Below are positions 36,634-47,548 of a DNA stretch of 64,000 nucleotides, piece after piece (the stretch's first letter is position 1; every line of letters starts with the position of its first letter). The notes below the pieces were generated by a model. It did not search any database, was not told the DNA's origin, and saw only the letters and a list, made by a program, of their open reading frames with translations. This DNA comes from JAFAFN01 sp963707555 (GTDB lineage Bacteria; Actinomycetota; Acidimicrobiia; Acidimicrobiales; Microtrichaceae), in assembly GCA_963707555.1 (NCBI GenBank), contig CAVPQM010000017.1, positions 85,829 through 149,828 on the forward strand, written 5' to 3'. Both the position numbers and the translations under genes were made by a program.

Positions 36634-37912
36634 GTGACGCTCCGCCCGGTGCGGCTGCCCGATGTCGGCGAAGGCGTCGCCGAGGCCGAGCTCGTCCGAT
36701 GGCTCGTCGCCGTGGGCGACCCGGTGCGGGCCGACACACCGGTCGCCGAGGTGATGACCGACAAGGCGACCGTCGAGCTCTACGCGGGGGTCGACGGCAC
36801 GGTGGCGTCCCGGCGCGGCGAGCCCGGCGACCCGATCGCGGTCGGCTCCGAGCTGATGCAGATCGACACCGACGGCAGCACGGCACCCACCACCGCGCCG
36901 GAGCCCGCGCCCGCGGGGATCGGCGCAGCGACCACTCCGCAGGCCAACCCGTTCCAGCCGGATGGCGCGTCGAACGCAGCGCCGAGCCGTCCGGCCCCAC
37001 CCCCGGCGAGCCGTCCGGCCGCACCACTGGCGAACCGTCCGGCCCCACCACTGGCGAGCCGTCCGGCCGCGGCCCCCGCGGTGCGGAAGTACGCCCGAGA
37101 CCTGGGCGTCGATCTCTGGGACCTCCGCGGCACGGGTCCCGACGGGCGCATCCTGCGAGAGGACGTCGATGCACACCTGGCCCGACCGGGCCCGGCCGCG
37201 ACCGGCGCCGGTGACACCACCCACGAGACGCCGATCATCGGTCTGCGACGCCGGATCGCCGAGCAGGTGTCGACCTCGGCGAGTCGGATCCCGCACATCA
37301 CCTACGTCGAAGAGGTCGACGTCACCGAGCTCGAGTCACTGCGCGACACGCTCAACCGCCAGCCCGGCGACGAACGTCCGACGCTCACGCCGTTGCCGTT
37401 CATCGTGCGTGCGGTGGTCCGAGCCCTGCGCCACCACCCGGAGCTCAACTCGACCTTCGACGACGAACGCGGCGTGCTCACCACCTACGACGCGGCGCAC
37501 GTCGGCGTCGCCACACAGACCCCCGCCGGTCTGATCGTGCCGGTGGTCCGCCACGCCGACAGCCTCGGTCTGTGGGACCTGGCCGGTGCGATCACCAGGA
37601 GTGCCGAGGCAGCCAGGGACGGCACGGCACCCGCGGCCGACCTGTCGGGTTCGACGATCACGGTCACCTCGCTCGGCGCACTCGGTGGCATCGTGTCGAC
37701 GCCGATCATCAACCACCCCGAGGTCGCGATCGTCGGCATCAACCGGATCCGGGTGCAACCGGTGTGGAACGGCGGGTCCTTCGTGCCGCGCCAGGTCATG
37801 AACCTGTCGTCGAGCTTCGACCACCGCATCGTCGACGGGTGGGGACGCGGCGAACTTCGTGCAACGCATCAGGACCTCGCTCGAATCACCCGCCCTGCTG
37901 TTCATCGAGTGA
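36634..37912 (+). CDS. bkdC: Dihydrolipoyl acyltransferase E2 of the branched-chain complex, one late frame break
   Basis: About 426 residues: one lipoyl domain (VRLPDVGEGVAEAELVRWL, lipoylated lysine K44 in MTDKATVEL), a Pro/Ala linker with four near-identical SRPA-type repeats, the E1/E3-binding domain (RKYARDLGVDLWDLRGTG), and the CoA-acyltransferase core with the catalytic SFDHRIVDGW. A shift near 37842 moves to the frame ending AANFVQRIRTSLESPALLFI and a stop at 37912, the normal end of E2 proteins. A GTG start follows 15 bases after the E1-beta stop. Transfers the acyl group from E1 to CoA. Confidence 0.91.
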
Positions 37913-37927
37913 CCGGGAGGTCGACCC

Positions 37928-39320
37928 ATGGCGACGCGATCGATGCAGACCGACTACCTGGTCGTCGGCGCCGGCGCGATGGGCATGGCGTTCACCGACG
38001 CGCTGATCGACCACGCCGACGTGCACGTCACCCTCGTCGACCGCCGCCACGCCGCCGGCGGGCACTGGCAGGACGCCTACCCGTTCGTCCAGCTCCACCA
38101 GGCGTCGCTGTTCTACGGCGTGGCGTCGACCGTGCTCGGCACCGGCGCGGTGCAGGACCGACGGCCCGGAGGCCGGCCTGCAGGAACGGGCCCGTCGGTC
38201 GGAGATCCAGGCGTACTACGACGACGTCCTCCACCGCCGCTTCCTCGGGTCCGGTCGGGTCACGTTCCTCGGCGGCGAGCGAGTACCACGCGCGACGGCA
38301 CCGACCACCTGGTGACGTCGCGGGTGTCGGGCGAGACGCGTGCAGGTCGACGTGCGACGGCGGGTCGTCGACGCCACCTACCTCTCGCCGACCATCCCCG
38401 CGACGACGCCCCCGCCGTTCGGCGTCGCCGACGGCGTCCGGGTCGTCGCGGTCGACGAGCTCGCCGACCTGTCGACGCCGCCGACCGGTACGTGATCGTC
38501 GGCTCGGGCAAGACCGCCACCGACGCGATCGTCTGGCTGCTGCGCAACGGCGTGCGCCCGACCGCATCGTCTGGGTCCGCCCACGCGACCCGTGGATGCT
38601 CAACCGCGCGGTCGTGCAGCCCGACCCGGCGGTGGCGTTCGGGCTCGCGGCCGACACGATGACCGCGGCGACCGAGGCGGCGTCGCTCGACGACCTGTTC
38701 CTGCGACTCGAGGCCGCCGGGGTGATGCTGCGGATCGACCGCGACGTCGTGCCCGACCATGGCCAAGACCCCGACACTCGGCACCTGGGAGCTCGACCTG
38801 CTGCGCACCGTCGAGCGCGTCGTCCGCCTGGGCCACGTCCGCCGGGTGGCGCGCGCGAGCAGCTCGTGCTTCGACCACGGCACCGTGCCGCTCGACCCCG
38901 ACTCGCTGGTCGTGCACTGCGCGGCGTCCGGCCTGCAGTACCCGCCGCTGGTGCCGATCTGGGCGCCCGGACACGATCCGGCTGCAGACGATCCGGGCGG
39001 GCTTCCCGTGCTTCTGCGCGGCGCTCGCCGGCTACGTCGAGGCGACCCGCGACGACGACCGCGAACGCAACCGGCTGTGCCCGCCGAACCACCTGCCGAA
39101 CACCGCGGCGGACTGGGCGCGGATGCAGGTCCGCGGCACGCACGCCGCGCGGACCTACGGCGCCGAGCCCGACATCGCGGCCTGGGCGAACGCCTGCGCG
39201 CTGAACCCGGCGCGTGTCCGACCGTCGCAGCTCGAGGAGCCCTCGGTACAGGCCGCGCTCGCCCGTCTGAGCGACCACCTCGACACCGGACTCGCCCGGT
39301 TGACCGAGCTCGCCGTATGA
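37928..39320 (+). CDS. NAD(P)/FAD-dependent oxidoreductase (flavin-containing monooxygenase-like), many frame breaks
   Basis: About 465 residues. The N-terminal FAD-binding motif is YLVVGAGAMGMAF near residue 10; DRRHAAGGHWQDAYPFVQLHQ follows, a segment seen in FMO-like proteins. A second dinucleotide motif YVIVGSGKTATDAIVWLL near the middle would bind NAD(P)H. The C-terminal third (CFCAALAGYVEATRDDD, then NHLPNTAADWARMQ) is continuous in its final frame. Frame changes fall near 38160, 38290-38345, 38480, 38565, 38760 and 38985. GGGAGG precedes the ATG. It lies 15 bases behind the E2 gene, probably in the same operon, but its substrate is unknown. Confidence 0.78.
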
Positions 39321-39334
39321 ACCGGCGTCGCCCC

Positions 39335-39867
39335 TCACTGACCCGGAGCGTCGGCCGGGTCGTCGACCGGTCCGGGGCAGGACTGCGACGCCTCCCAGTC
39401 GGCGCGCCACTCGAAGTGCCACCACTCCCAGGCGAGCGTGCGGCACAGACCGATCGCGGCGCCGTGCCGGTCGAGCCAGTTCGCCGCAGGTCCGTCGCCC
39501 ACGTCGACGGCGAGGCCCTGGACGTGCATCGAACGTTCCGGCGGGAACACCCAGCGGAGCGCTTCGGTCTCGGAGCCGTGCTCGGCGACGGCCTCGACGA
39601 GGAGCCGTTCCTGTTCCTGCGTCGTGCGGAACCCCGAGGTGAGGGTCAGGGTGTGGCCGTGGCGGCCCGCCTCCGCGACCGCCTCGGCGAAGGCCCGCTC
39701 GAGACCGGGCTGCAGCCCCGTGGCGACCGTCGAGGTGGCTGCGTCCGAGGCGGGGGCGTGTGCTCCCGCCACGACGCTCGACCGGTGGTCCAGCCACATC
39801 AGCGAGCCGACGACGACGACGGTGACGAGCAGCGTGCCGACGAACAGACGGCGAGTGGTGTGGTCCA
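39335..39867 (-). CDS. Membrane-anchored D-alanyl-D-alanine carboxypeptidase-like peptidase (M15, VanY type)
   Basis: 177 residues. A membrane anchor or uncleaved signal spans about 8-25. The peptidase domain has SGFRTTQEQERLL, the first zinc motif SMHVQGLAVDV (H115, D122; the SxHxxGxAxD pattern) and WEWWHFEW with the third ligand H151 and the catalytic glutamate E148. This is the VanY/DacY arrangement; such enzymes trim the terminal D-Ala from peptidoglycan stems or are D,D-dipeptidases. It converges on the flavoprotein gene with 14 bases between. Frame intact; the start has no strong ribosome binding site. Confidence 0.87.
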
Positions 39868-39999
39868 TGCCTGCATCGTCAGGCCGACCGAGGGTCGGAG
39901 ACATCGGGCCGGAGGCGTTGCCGAGCTCCGTCGAAGGGCGGAGACGCGCCGCACCGGGAGCGACCTTCGGCGGATGGGGTCGGCCGGGAGCGCGCCGAG

Positions 40000-40005
40000 T
40001 AGCGT
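40000..40005 (+). promoter_or_regulatory. -10 element of the second NarL-type two-component operon
   Basis: TAGCGT ends seven bases before the GTG at 40013, with no Shine-Dalgarno: leaderless-type start. Confidence 0.55.
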
Positions 40006-40012
40006 GGATCGG

Positions 40013-41227
40013 GTGATCGAGCGCTGGCGACAACAGCCCACCGTCGTCCAGGACGTCGTGTTCGCCGTGCTGCTCGGCATCGCGTGGTTCGGGTTCGCCG
40101 CCCTCGGCGAGGCCCGGGGCTGGAACCCGCGGCACGAGCAGATGTGGGACCTCGCCGGTGCGGCGTCGGTGCTGGTTCTGGCGCTGCGTCGACGGGCGCC
40201 GGCCCCGCTGCTCGCCGCCGTCGTGCTCGCCTATCCGCTGCTCTACGACGTGCCCCTGCAGAGCGAGTTCCACCTGCTGCCGGTCCTCATCGCGGCGTAC
40301 TCCGCGGCCTGGCGACGCCCCCTCGGCGCGGCCACCGTGGCCGGCACCAGCCTGGTCGCCGGGTTCCTGCTCTCGACCGGCTGGCTACACACGTCGGGCT
40401 ACTTCGCGCCGATGCCGCTCGACTGGTCGAGCATCTTCTTCGGGGAGTTCGCGATCGGCGGGATGGTGCTGTTGGGCATGCTGACCGCCGCCCATCGGCG
40501 TGCCACCGACACGCTCGCCGCCCGCAACGCAGAGCTGGAACGTCTCCGGGCGATCGAGGCCGACCAGGCGGTCGCGCTCGAGCGCACCCGGATCGCCCGC
40601 GAGCTGCACGACGACGTCGCCCATCATCTGACCGCGCTCATCGTGCGGTCCCAGGCCGCCGAGCGGGTGGCCTCGACACAACCCCAGGTCGCCGTGGAGT
40701 CGATGGCGTGGATCAGCGAGACGGCCAGGTACGCGTTGACCGCGATGCGTCGCACGGTGTCGGTCATGCGTGAAGGCGACGGGCCCGCGCAGCTCGCCCC
40801 CGGGCCGACCCTGGCCGATGTGCCCGCGGTCGTGGCACGGGTCCGAGGCACCGGTCTGGCGGTGACCCTCGAGGTCGACGACCCGCTCCCACCGCTCGAC
40901 GCCCAGGCGCAGCACGCCGTGGTCCGGATCGTGCAGGAGTCGCTGACCAACGTGCTGCGCCACGCCGACGCCCAGCACGCGAGCGTGTCGCTCGCGGCGA
41001 CCGACGACGGGGTCGCCGTGGTCGTCGACGACGACGGCGTCGGGCCTCGATCCGGGTCGGAGGACGGCAACGGCGAGCCCACGGCGAGCGCTGGGCACGG
41101 CCTGCTCGGCATGCGGGAACGCACCGCGAGCTGCGGCGGCCGCTTCGAGGTCGGCCGCAGCGACTCGGGCGGCTGGCGGGTCCGCGGCTGGTTCCCCGCA
41201 GGCGCGACCGTCGGGAACCCGGCATGA
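40013..41227 (+). CDS. Sensor histidine kinase, NarL/DesK type
   Basis: 404 residues with an intact frame. Four to five membrane helices fill residues 15-155 (DVVFAVLLGIAWFGFAAL, VLVLALRRRAPAPLLAAVVL and others). A short coiled coil (RNAELERLRAIEADQAVALE) leads to the HisKA_3 box RIARELHDDVAHHLTALI with the phosphorylated histidine. The ATPase domain shows VRIVQESLTNVLRHADA, VDDDGVGPR and HGLLGMRERTA. No extracytoplasmic sensor domain, so it probably senses a membrane or intracellular signal. It overlaps its regulator by four bases. No transporter or other target gene adjoins this pair. Confidence 0.92.
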   Translation: MIERWRQQPTVVQDVVFAVLLGIAWFGFAALGEARGWNPRHEQMWDLAGAASVLVLALRRRAPAPLLAAVVLAYPLLYDVPLQSEFHLLPVLIAAYSAAWRRPLGAATVAGTSLVAGFLLSTGWLHTSGYFAPMPLDWSSIFFGEFAIGGMVLLGMLTAAHRRATDTLAARNAELERLRAIEADQAVALERTRIARELHDDVAHHLTALIVRSQAAERVASTQPQVAVESMAWISETARYALTAMRRTVSVMREGDGPAQLAPGPTLADVPAVVARVRGTGLAVTLEVDDPLPPLDAQAQHAVVRIVQESLTNVLRHADAQHASVSLAATDDGVAVVVDDDGVGPRSGSEDGNGEPTASAGHGLLGMRERTASCGGRFEVGRSDSGGWRVRGWFPAGATVGNPA

Positions 41228-41916
41228 GCGCCCTGCGGGTCGTGGTCGTCGACGACCAGGCCGTGATCCGGGGCGGGCTACGGATGATCATCGACCACGA
41301 GCCCGACCTGACGACCGTCGGAGAGGCGGGCGACGGGGTCGAGGCGGTCCAGGTCGTCGCCGCTGCGGCGCCCGACGTCGTGCTGATGGACGTGCGCATG
41401 CCGAACATGGACGGCATCGAGGCGACGCGACGCATCGTCGCCGCCGACGGTCCTGCCCCGGCGGTGCTGGTGCTGACCACGTTCGAGGACGACGACTACG
41501 TCTTCGGCGCCTTGCGGGCCGGGGCGAGCGGCTTCCTGCTGAAGGATGCGACCCCCGACGTGCTGGTGTCGGCCATCCGCACCATCGCGTCGGGTGACGC
41601 GCTGGTCGACCCGGCCGTCACCCGCCGACTGGTCGAACGCTGGAGCGACCTGGAGCAGCGTTCGTCACCCGCCGCGAGGCCCGACGGCAGCTCGGAGCTG
41701 ACCGACCGTGAGCACGAGATCCTCGTCGGCCTGGCACGCGGTCGCACGAACCGCGAGCTGGCCGGCGACCTGATCGTCAGCGAGGCGACCGTGAAGACCC
41801 ACGTCAGCAACCTGCTGCTCAAGCTCGGTGTGCGCAGTCGGGTGCAGGCGGTGATCCTCGCGTACGAGCTCGGCATCGTGCGGCCCGGCGACACCCGCGA
41901 CATCACCTGGAGCTGA
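41224..41916 (+). CDS. NarL/FixJ-family response regulator
   Basis: 230 residues, frame intact. Receiver: VVVVDDQAVIRGGLRMII, phospho-acceptor aspartate in VVLMDVRMPNMDG, TTF and FLLKDATP. LuxR-type DNA-binding domain at about 155-220: LTDREHEILVGLARGRTNRE, then VSEATVKTHVSNLLLKLGVR. The pair belongs to the same subfamily as the regulator at 19.4 kb. It is translationally coupled to the kinase (ATGA) and followed by a strong hairpin. Target genes cannot be named from the window. Confidence 0.93.
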   Translation: MSALRVVVVDDQAVIRGGLRMIIDHEPDLTTVGEAGDGVEAVQVVAAAAPDVVLMDVRMPNMDGIEATRRIVAADGPAPAVLVLTTFEDDDYVFGALRAGASGFLLKDATPDVLVSAIRTIASGDALVDPAVTRRLVERWSDLEQRSSPAARPDGSSELTDREHEILVGLARGRTNRELAGDLIVSEATVKTHVSNLLLKLGVRSRVQAVILAYELGIVRPGDTRDITWS

Positions 41917-41949
41917 GCCGGATGGCTCCGCTGCGTCCATGACGCGAGC

Positions 41950-41977
41950 GGACCCGCCCCGGGCGAAGGGCGGGTCC
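41950..41977. terminator. Bidirectional hairpin terminator
   Basis: A perfect 10-base inverted repeat, GGACCCGCCC and GGGCGGGTCC, with an eight-base loop, lies in the 84 bases between the convergent regulator and lipase genes. No T-run follows, as is usual in such GC-rich genomes. Confidence 0.7.
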
Positions 41978-42000
41978 ACTGCGAACGGGGCGTGGTCTGC

Positions 42001-45000
42001 TCAGCAGCGCAGCAGGGCGCGCAGCTCCGCCACGGTGCCGCGCACCGTCGTGGCGTGCGTCGGCGACATCCAGCCGAAGGCGGTGTTCACCTCGACGAGC
42101 AGGCTGAACACCCCGAGGCTCAGACAGCTCAGCGGGGTCCACGGTGCGACGTGGGTGTTGCGGGCGGCCGTGATCGCCGAGAGCAGCGCGGGCTCGCGCA
42201 GCCAACCGAGCTTGGCGGCCCGGACCTCGGCGGCCAGCCGGTCGAACAGCTGCGTCGCGGTGGCCGTCGCGGTCACGGTGTAGCCGACCGTCGAGGTCGT
42301 GGTGTGACCGGCTCGGTCGGTCGCGGTGACCGTCAGCCGATGCTCGCCCACCGTGGTCGTCGGCAGCGCTGCGCCGTTCGCCACGACGGTGCTGCCCACC
42401 GTGGCGCTGCACGAGGCGACGCCCGATGTGGTGTCGCCACAGCTGTAGGAGGCGACCAGCCGGCCGTTGCGGGCCACTCGGGCTCCCTGCGTCGGCGACG
42501 CGATCGTGGCCGTGGGACGGCCGCGGTCGAGGTGCACCTCGACCGAGCTCGGCTCGGAGCGGTTGCCGGCGTGGTCGACCGCGGTCGCCGTCAGCGTGGT
42601 CGTGCCGTCGGTGTCGATGGCGACCTGCGTGCCGTCGGCGCCGGCGCTGCCGGTCGCGTTGGCCGCACCCGCGGTCTGCCACTCGATGCGAGCGACCCCG
42701 CTGGCGGGCTCGCCGACGTCGGCGGCGTCGATGCGCACCGTGACGGGCTCACCGAACCAGCCGGACCCGGGCGCGTCGGGCACGTCGATCGCGACCTGCG
42801 GAGCGGTCACGTCGGGCTCCGGCTCCGGCTCGGGCTCGGGCTCCGGCTCGGGCTCGGGCTCGTCACCGACCACGACCGAGGTGAGCACGGTGCGCTCCAC
42901 GGCAGCGTCGGCGTCGGCCGCCGCGCTCGCGGTGAACTGGACGACGTAGGCGCCCTCGGGCACGTCCGCGCTGCGCGCACGATGCACACCCGAGTCGTCG
43001 ACCTGCAGCGCGACCTCGCGGCGTGAGCCGTCGGTGCCGAGCAGCGTCGCGGTCGCCGTCGCCCCGTCGATCGGGTCGTCGGCGTCGTCGAAGGTGGCGC
43101 GCAGATCGAGCGAGCCGTCGGAGCGTTGGGTCGCGGTGCCGTCGAGCACGGTCGTGCTGCCCTCGACCCAGACGCTGACCGTCACGTCGGTCGGCTCGGT
43201 CGAGTCGTTCCAGAGATGGGCGCTCCAGGTCCCCGGAACGAACTCGCCGTCGCGGCTGCTGATCGACCGGATGGGGTTCACCATCTGCTCGTCGGGCACG
43301 CCCTCACCGCTGCCGTGCGGGTTGCGGAGGTCGAGGTACACCCTCGGACCGCCGGAGATCGCGACACCGATGCGGGTCGCGTCGCCCGTCGGGATCGGGA
43401 TCCTGAGCTCCTGGCGGCCGCCGATGCGCACGACCTGGGTGGTCGTCAGCTGTGGCAGCCCGTCCTCGGCGTCAGTCGCGCGGGCGGCGGCGAGTCGGCC
43501 GTCGGCCGTGGCCGGATCGGCCGCGTTCGGATCGGCTGCGTTCGAGCCTGCCGTTCCGGGGACGAGCCGCGGGAGCACGAACAGCCCGAAGTCCTGGTGC
43601 CCGGTCAACGCCGTGTGGATGTTCGGGCTGACCTGGGTGTCCTCCCACCCGGTGGTCGCGCTCGCGATCGACACCACGCCGTCGCCCTGGGACGGCTCCT
43701 GGCAGGTGAACGGCACGGGCACGCCGGCGAGCACCGACATGTCGACGCCGCGGCGGTTCGTCACCGACCGGTTCATACGCTCAGCGGCCTCGGGCCGCAG
43801 TTCGTACATGCCGGCCAGCGGCAGGATCGACGCACACGGCGAGCCGTGGTTCGGCGTGCCGAGCATGACGAGGTTGTCGACCACCGGGTCGCCCTCGACC
43901 GGATCCGGCATGAACGACTGCACGTACTGCCGAGAGATGAGACCGCCCATCGAGTGGGCGACGATGTCGACATGCGCCGCATCGGTGCGATCGCGCACGG
44001 CGTCGATGTAGCCGGACAAGATCTCGGCGTTCTCGAAGATCGTGTTCGGCATCGCCGTGGGATTGGTCAACGAGCCCGTGTTCATGGCGCCCGGTGCCTG
44101 GCCGTCGCCGACCGCGAAGGTCTGCCACAGCGGGTGATGGGTCCGGACGATGCCGGGATAGCGCTCCCAGGTGGTCGCGTCCGCGTTGAAGCCGTGCACC
44201 AGGACCATCGGCCGGGGCAGCACGACGATGTCGAAGGGCTGTCGGTCCACCTCGTCGCCGTCGGCGGAGACCACCAGGTCGTAACGACGCGGAGCGTTCG
44301 GTCGACCGGCGTCGTCCCACGCCAGACCGTCGGTGTCCCAGCGCGAGCTCGACCCGCGCCGAGCCCCCCGACGGGATCGACTCGAACGCCGCGAGGTCCT
44401 GGACACGCTCGCCCGAGTCACGGTCGACGATCTCGACGGTGACGACGTGCGGGTCGTCGCTCGGGTTGTCGACCTCGGCGACGAAGCGCGCCGGGGTGCC
44501 CTCGTGCACGCCGGTCGGCGGCGCCAGGCGCCACTCCCCGCTCGGCTGGTCCGGGCGCTGCAGCTCGGCACTCACCAGACGTGCTGCGGGCGGCGCCATG
44601 CGCACGAGGGCCCCTTCCCGCGGTCTCCCGACTTCAGCCACCGTGGCTGTGGCGATCCAGCCGTCGGCGCTGATATCGAACGCGTTCCAGAATCGGAGTC
44701 CGTCGACATGATCGTCGAGGAGGTGGACACCGCCCTCGGCCGGCCAGACCGCCGCGACCATTCTCTGTCCCGCGACGTAGTACAGGCTGCCGACGACGTC
44801 ACCCCGGTCGTTGATGGCGTTCGCGTTCCCGTACGGGTAGTCGGCAGTACCCGGCAGGCGGGTGGCCGTTCGACCGTTCCGAGAGATCGTCGGGATGCTC
44901 CGATAGCCGCCGGGAACGTCGATCGTCGACCATCCGACGACATCGCCCGACTCGTTCACATCGTCGGCCCACTCCATGCCCGGGATCCGCTGCAGCACAC

Positions 45001-45760
45001 CATCGGACCACATCACGGCGCCGTAGGATCTGCTGCTCCCCACCGGCAGATCCGCCGTTCCCACGATGACGCCATCGTCGTTGATCGCCGTGGCCACACC
45101 GGGGCCCCAGCCTTCGGGCACCGGGAGCACCTCGGGATGCTCGGGATCCCGCCACACGGTGGGGCGGGATCCCGTCCCGTTCGGCACCCCCGGATCGGTC
45201 GTCCAACCGACGACGACGGACTCGTTGTTGACGTCGGCTGCTCCGTCCGCCGAACCGCCGCGACCGGTCAAGGTGATGGGAAGTCCGCCGCGGACCAGTG
45301 CTCCCCGGGAGTCGCTCCCACCGACGTCGAACACGCCGGCGACCTCGCCGAGATCGTTGATCCCCTGTGGGCTCAGGTTGAGTCCCTCGACGAGTAGACG
45401 GAACGGGGTGCCGGGCTCGGCAACGACGGATCGGACCTCGCTCGCGCTGCCGAGGTTCGCTGAGCCGACCGTCACGTTCGAGTCGTTGATCGCGCTGGTT
45501 ATCGAACTGTTCGGGGAGTCGTTGCTCTCAGCGGGCGGGACCCCCAGCAGGTGGTGCTCCCACGGCTCGTCCGCCGCTGCCCGAGTCGCCGCCTCGGGAA
45601 GGTCCCGGACCGCAGACTCGTCGATCGGAGATGCCGCTGCCACCGGCACGAACAGCACGGCGAGCACGCTGACGGCCAGCAGTGGGACGGTGAGCATTCG
45701 TTGGCGGCGTCGCCGGACCACCGGGTCCGGTCGTGATGGGCGTCGTCGGGACGCAGGCAT
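42001..45760 (-). CDS. Large secreted lipase/esterase with HAF repeats and Ig-like domains, one frame break
   Basis: About 1,252 residues. An Arg-rich signal peptide (RMLTVPLLAVSVLAVLFVPV) precedes an N-terminal half with at least six HAF-type repeats of the form (I/V)N(D/E)xGxxVG, likely a beta-propeller. Near 44335 the frame changes; the next frame has PRPMVLVHGFNAD, the nucleophile elbow VAHSMGGLISRQY, MLGTPNHGSPC and TGHQDFG (possible catalytic histidine), which identify an extracellular triacylglycerol lipase/esterase. A Glu-Pro dipeptide run near 42812-42862 links to two C-terminal Ig-like domains and a final helical region. GGAGG lies upstream of the ATG. The fusion of a HAF propeller to a lipase is unusual. 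Confidence 0.83.
42812..42862 (-). repeat. Glu-Pro dipeptide tandem repeat within the lipase gene
   Basis: About eight consecutive GAG-CC(C/G) units encode an (EP)n linker between the catalytic part and the Ig-like domains, a rigid extended spacer common in secreted proteins. Confidence 0.75.
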
Positions 45761-45920
45761 GAAGGCCTCCTGTGATGAGTGGTCATTCACAGGGTCCGGC
45801 AACCGGCGTCCCGCGCACATGGGGCAGGTGTCCCGGACACCCGGGAAATCTGCGGTGACCCGCCCGCGTCCCGGTCGCTGCTGTCAACATGGAAGGACCG
45901 ACCAGCACCGGGGACACGAC

Positions 45921-46526
45921 ATGTCAGAACTGCTCGTCGACTTCATCACCTCGCTCGACGGCTACGCGTCAGGCGATGGGTGGCCAGGCTTCTGGGGTCT
46001 CGAAGGGCCGGAGTACCTGGCGTGGCTCGGTGAACAGCCCGAGGTGACCTACCTGATGGGCGCGAACACCTATCGACTCATGTCGGGCTTCGCGGCCGGG
46101 GAGACACCCGACGGCATCGAGGAGTTCACCGGTGACGAGGAGGACTCCTTCGACGAGCTCACCCTGGCCGACAAGGTGGTGTTCTCGTCATCGCTCGAGG
46201 AGCCGCTCACGTGGGCCAACTCGACACTCGTGCGTGGCGACGCCGTCGACACGGTGCGCTCGATGAAGCCCGAGACGGACGGTCTCCTCAGCACGATCGG
46301 CAGCCTCAGCCTGGCCCGATCGCTGCTGCGCGCCGGATTGGTCGACCGGTTCCGGGTCGTGATGTTCCCGGTCATCACCGGGGCGACGGGCACGGAGCGC
46401 ATCTATGACGGCTACCCGGACGTCGCGCTCGAGATGACCGAGCACCGCACCTTCGACGGGCGGACGCAGATGGTCGAGTACCGGCCCCGGGTCCTCGAAC
46501 ACCCACCGCTGGCACCCGGCTCCTGA
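45921..46526 (+). CDS. Dihydrofolate-reductase-like / RibD C-terminal-domain protein
   Basis: 201 residues. It begins MSELLVDFITSLDGYASGDG, the strand-loop of the RibD_C/DHFR fold, and continues YLMGANTYRLMSGF, ADKVVFSSSLEEPLTWAN and LSTIGSLSLARSLLRAGLVD with FRVVMFPVITG near the end, the conserved core of the actinobacterial dihydrofolate reductase family protein group. These are NADPH-dependent reductases of unknown substrate, not the housekeeping FolA. No folate or riboflavin genes are adjacent. Frame intact. The ATG at 45921 is chosen because the protein family begins there; a longer upstream frame is antisense to the lipase gene. Confidence 0.88.
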   Translation: MSELLVDFITSLDGYASGDGWPGFWGLEGPEYLAWLGEQPEVTYLMGANTYRLMSGFAAGETPDGIEEFTGDEEDSFDELTLADKVVFSSSLEEPLTWANSTLVRGDAVDTVRSMKPETDGLLSTIGSLSLARSLLRAGLVDRFRVVMFPVITGATGTERIYDGYPDVALEMTEHRTFDGRTQMVEYRPRVLEHPPLAPGS

Positions 46527-46554
46527 GCGGCCTGCGAGCGTGACGGGTGTCGCG

Positions 46555-47541
46555 CTAGGTGAGCTCCATCCAGAACACCACGCCGAGGTACGCGGCATAG
46601 AGCGACAGGAACATCGCGCCCTCGCGGCGCGACACCTTGTGGCCGGTGAGGAACACCGGGATGCACAGGATCGACACGGCGAGCATCGCCGGCAGGTCGA
46701 ACCGGACCAGGTCCGACGGTACATCGAGGCCGCCTGGCGATGCGATCACGGTGATCCCGAGGATGATCAACACGTTGTAGACGCTCGAGCCGAACAAGTT
46801 ACCGACCGCGATGTCCCGCTCACCCCGGATGCTCGCGACGATCGCGGTGACCAGCTCCGGAGCCGAGGTGCCGATGGCGACGGCCGTGAGTCCCACGAAC
46901 GCGTCGGACACGCCGAGCGACGTGGCGATCGACACCGCACCCGACACCAGCCGGTCGGCGCCGAACACGATCACCCCGAGTCCGACGACGACCACGGCCA
47001 ACTGGCGGCCGAGCACCCCCAGGGAGCGTTCGGCCGGCCGCTGCTCCTGCTCGGGTCCCTCGATGAGCTGCTCGTACTCGGCGCCGAGGCCGGGGGCGTC
47101 GCGCCGGCTCGTCCACACGACGCCGGCCGTGTAGGCGACACCACCGACGACCAGGACGAGCCCGTCGAAGAGGCTCAGGTGGCGGTCCAGGCTCATCACC
47201 AACAGCAACGCCGCAGAGCCGACCATCATCGGCAGATCGACGCGCGGCACCCTCGGATGCAGCGGCAACGCGGCGAGGAACGCCGTGAGGCCCAGCACGA
47301 ACAACGTGTTGACGATGTTCGTGCCGGCGATGTTGCCGAGCGCCAGGTCACCGGCGCCCTGCCGCGCGCTGTCGATGCCGATGGCGAGCTCGGGAGCGCT
47401 GGTGCCGATGGCGACGACCGTCAGCCCGACCACGAGCGGCGACACGCCGGCCAGCACCGCCAGCCGGGAACCTCCCCGAACGACCAGCTCGGCGCCCGCG
47501 GTCAGCAGCACGAGTCCGAACAACATCGTGACCACCGGCAT
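46555..47541 (-). CDS. Calcium/sodium antiporter (CaCA family, YrbG-like)
   Basis: 328 residues and ten predicted membrane helices in two inverted halves. Each half has the alpha-repeat motif: VVAIGTSAPELAIGI with GNIAGTNIVNTLF in the first, AVAIGTSAPELVTAI with GNLFGSSVYNVLI in the second. The paired (G/A)TS(A/V)PE and GN motifs form the ion-binding centre of Na+/Ca2+ exchangers. A hydrophilic loop of about 35 residues (GLGAEYEQLIEGPEQEQRPA) separates the halves. It exports calcium or another cation in exchange for sodium or protons. Frame intact; ATG with TAGGCT seven bases upstream. It converges on the DHFR-like gene. Confidence 0.92.
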   Translation of the reverse strand: MPVVTMLFGLVLLTAGAELVVRGGSRLAVLAGVSPLVVGLTVVAIGTSAPELAIGIDSARQGAGDLALGNIAGTNIVNTLFVLGLTAFLAALPLHPRVPRVDLPMMVGSAALLLVMSLDRHLSLFDGLVLVVGGVAYTAGVVWTSRRDAPGLGAEYEQLIEGPEQEQRPAERSLGVLGRQLAVVVVGLGVIVFGADRLVSGAVSIATSLGVSDAFVGLTAVAIGTSAPELVTAIVASIRGERDIAVGNLFGSSVYNVLIILGITVIASPGGLDVPSDLVRFDLPAMLAVSILCIPVFLTGHKVSRREGAMFLSLYAAYLGVVFWMELT

Positions 47542-47548
47542 CGCAGCG

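Noticed and set aside
38759..41227. An 822-residue frame joining the end of the flavoprotein gene to the second sensor kinase
   Set aside because: The kinase has its own GTG with a leaderless promoter at 40013, and the 5-prime part of the frame crosses the VanY gene on the other strand.
42812..42862. A short tandem DNA repeat that might be a CRISPR-like or regulatory array
   Set aside because: It is in frame inside the lipase gene and encodes a Glu-Pro linker.
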